From Episyrphus balteatus (lineage: Eukaryota; Arthropoda; Insecta; Diptera; Syrphidae), in assembly GCF_945859705.1 (NCBI RefSeq), contig NC_079136.1:85126867-85190866 (forward strand): DNA of 64,000 bases, written 5' to 3'. Positions 62,560 through 64,000 of this stretch are shown here, in pieces. Each line of letters starts with the position of its first letter. The first letter of the stretch is position 1. The position numbers and the translations under genes were made by a program. The notes beneath the pieces are model-generated. The model had not been told where the DNA came from. It made no database searches and was given only the letters and a program-made list of their open reading frames with translations.

Positions 62560-64000
62560 TTAGAGCCATTTAGTCTTAAAAAAAAAAAAAAAAACGACTA
62601 AAGTCCAATAAAAATCCGAAAATCGATTTTTTTGTACCCGTCATCAAAGAATTTTATTACAAACTAGTAGCAAATTCAAGATTTTAAAATATCCTTTAGT
62701 CAATTTCAAATTGAAGTTAGGTAACGTTTAAAACAAAGTTTATGAATATTTTAAAAAAGCACCTCGAATATTTGTCAAGTTTAATCGTGTTGTATATGGA
62801 TTTTGCTTCTGCATAGTGTATATGCTGTTATTTCGTGGCTTCTATATTCAAAACCAAATTGATGAGTTTGTTATAAAAGTAGCAAGTGAATGTACTTTCT
62901 GCTATGGAAGTTCAAATATTTAATCATCAAGTTTCATGAATACTTTGAAGTAAAAAGTTTTGGGAACTTTATTTGATAGAAGTTTAGAAACAGTGGAGTT
63001 TTCTTTTGGCGTTTCAAATAAGTTGTTCGTGACTGAAAGACGGACAGGTTAAAATATAGTTTTTAGGTATAGTGATTGAAAAGTTACATTATTTTAGTTT
63101 TTTTTTTTACTGTGAAGAAATTGAATTTCTTTTTTTTTTTTTTCATTTTATCATAATCAATAATTTATTAATTTATTACGATAATTTTAGCTTTTATTTA
63201 CAATAATTATATATGTGAAAAAGAAAAAAAAAAAATACATGGCATTTTAATCGACTGAATCTGAGGAATTCTAGAACTGTGTAGTTATAATGAAAATAGA
63301 AAATATGACAAATATCAACAAATATAACATTGTTTTCATATTATATTGTCAAGATTCATAGAGAGTGTTTAAATGTCAAACTGCAATCAAATTTACGATT
63401 CCTTCGCTATATATTATCGTATCATATCAGATATCATTAGGCCATATAAATCACATTGGCTCCGAATAGTTGGTCAACCAACTGTAATGTCATTCATGTG
63501 GCATAGCAATAATACCAGCCAACCTAATACGCCACATAACTTCCGCCACTCGACAAAAAGGTGAACCATAAAAGTGAGTCCTTTCATTCTTGTCTTTTTT
63601 ATTTTTATTATATCTTTCCTATGCCTCATGGTTTATTGCTTTTTACGACCCTATTGTGTCTTAATACAATACTTTCGAAAAAAAAAACAAGCGCCAAAGC
63701 ATTCAACGCCTTTTGATCTGATAAGCATGATGTTATTCTGTTTAACTTGCCATTTCCCATCTATCAATCTCTTTTCTACTTTCATACGTGACAACTGCGC
63801 GAAAGCAATAAAACATTCTAGGATTACGCGACCCCAGTTACCATTGCTTCTACTACTATATATTGCACAATTCCCAACCAATGACACAAGCAATTCTATT
63901 CGGAAAAAGATAAACGCGATAACAAAATCTATCGAAGAATAAAATGTCAACCGATGTGAATAGATGAACTTTGGAGGAAAAATCTATATACAAACTATAC
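62560..64000. other. AT-rich tail of the window, no gene supported
   Basis: Overlapping open frames on both strands at 63574-63950 are shadows of each other and have no recognisable domain. Confidence 0.35.

Noticed and set aside
63574..63950. Overlapping open frames on both strands near the window end
   Set aside because: Mutual shadows without any domain. The minus-strand frame runs through the same codons.

Overview
The window looks like heterochromatic or otherwise repeat-dense nuclear DNA from an insect, probably a fly. The base composition is strongly AT-rich with long A/T runs. There is no operon-like gene packing, and the recognisable coding remnants belong to transposons: a Jockey-superfamily LINE, an RTE-clade LINE, and a pogo/Tigger-like DNA transposon. 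I found no host protein-coding gene, rRNA, intact tRNA or CRISPR array that I can support. The assignment to flies is inference.

Layout. 1-228 is a short flank. 229-9063 is a satellite of about 45 monomers of 195 bp. At 9064 one monomer is interrupted, and the same monomer resumes at 19350 and ends at 19552. Between these points lies about 10.3 kb: a GATA-rich 14-bp minisatellite of roughly 680 units (its first ~125 bp inverted) plus a 283-bp unique piece. The inversion centre carries 23 bases identical to the endonuclease region of the LINE at 47.4 kb. An 88-bp palindromic MITE entered the minisatellite and was copied to six places by segmental duplication of the array. A single MITE copy lies outside it at 53.06 kb.

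19.55-46 kb is a patchwork of old and young non-autonomous elements. The best preserved is a foldback-type element at 22959-26345, with 408-bp inverted arms and a 9-bp target duplication; a 737-bp CAC...GTG element is nested against its right arm. Others are an inverted-repeat pair at 26.7/29.1 kb, a tRNA-like SINE head at 28.9 kb, a 5'-truncated RTE insertion with a 19-bp target duplication at 34.8-35.8 kb, a 536-bp MITE at 36.2 kb, a 21-bp minisatellite in a small inverted-repeat element at 37.9 kb, and a dispersed arthropod-type repeat at 39.2-40.25 kb.

46.2-51 kb is a large palindromic element whose right arm is split by a 5'-truncated, frameshifted Jockey-superfamily LINE. 51616-53780 is a pogo/Tigger-like transposon with a broken transposase fragment, many GTAGTCAGCC motifs and the solo MITE. 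54-58 kb shows little recognisable structure. 58.25-59.66 kb holds an 8-bp microsatellite and then nine indel-free copies of a 147-bp repeat, followed at once by a near-perfect hairpin with 161-bp arms (59697-60044). The rest is AT-rich, with a dispersed repeat at 61.5-62.5 kb.

The genes do not form a pathway. What ties the window together is nesting: satellite interrupted by satellite, MITE inside minisatellite, LINE inside palindrome, MITE inside pogo. That nesting gives a relative order of insertions. All alignments were made by eye, so boundaries of diverged repeats are approximate.
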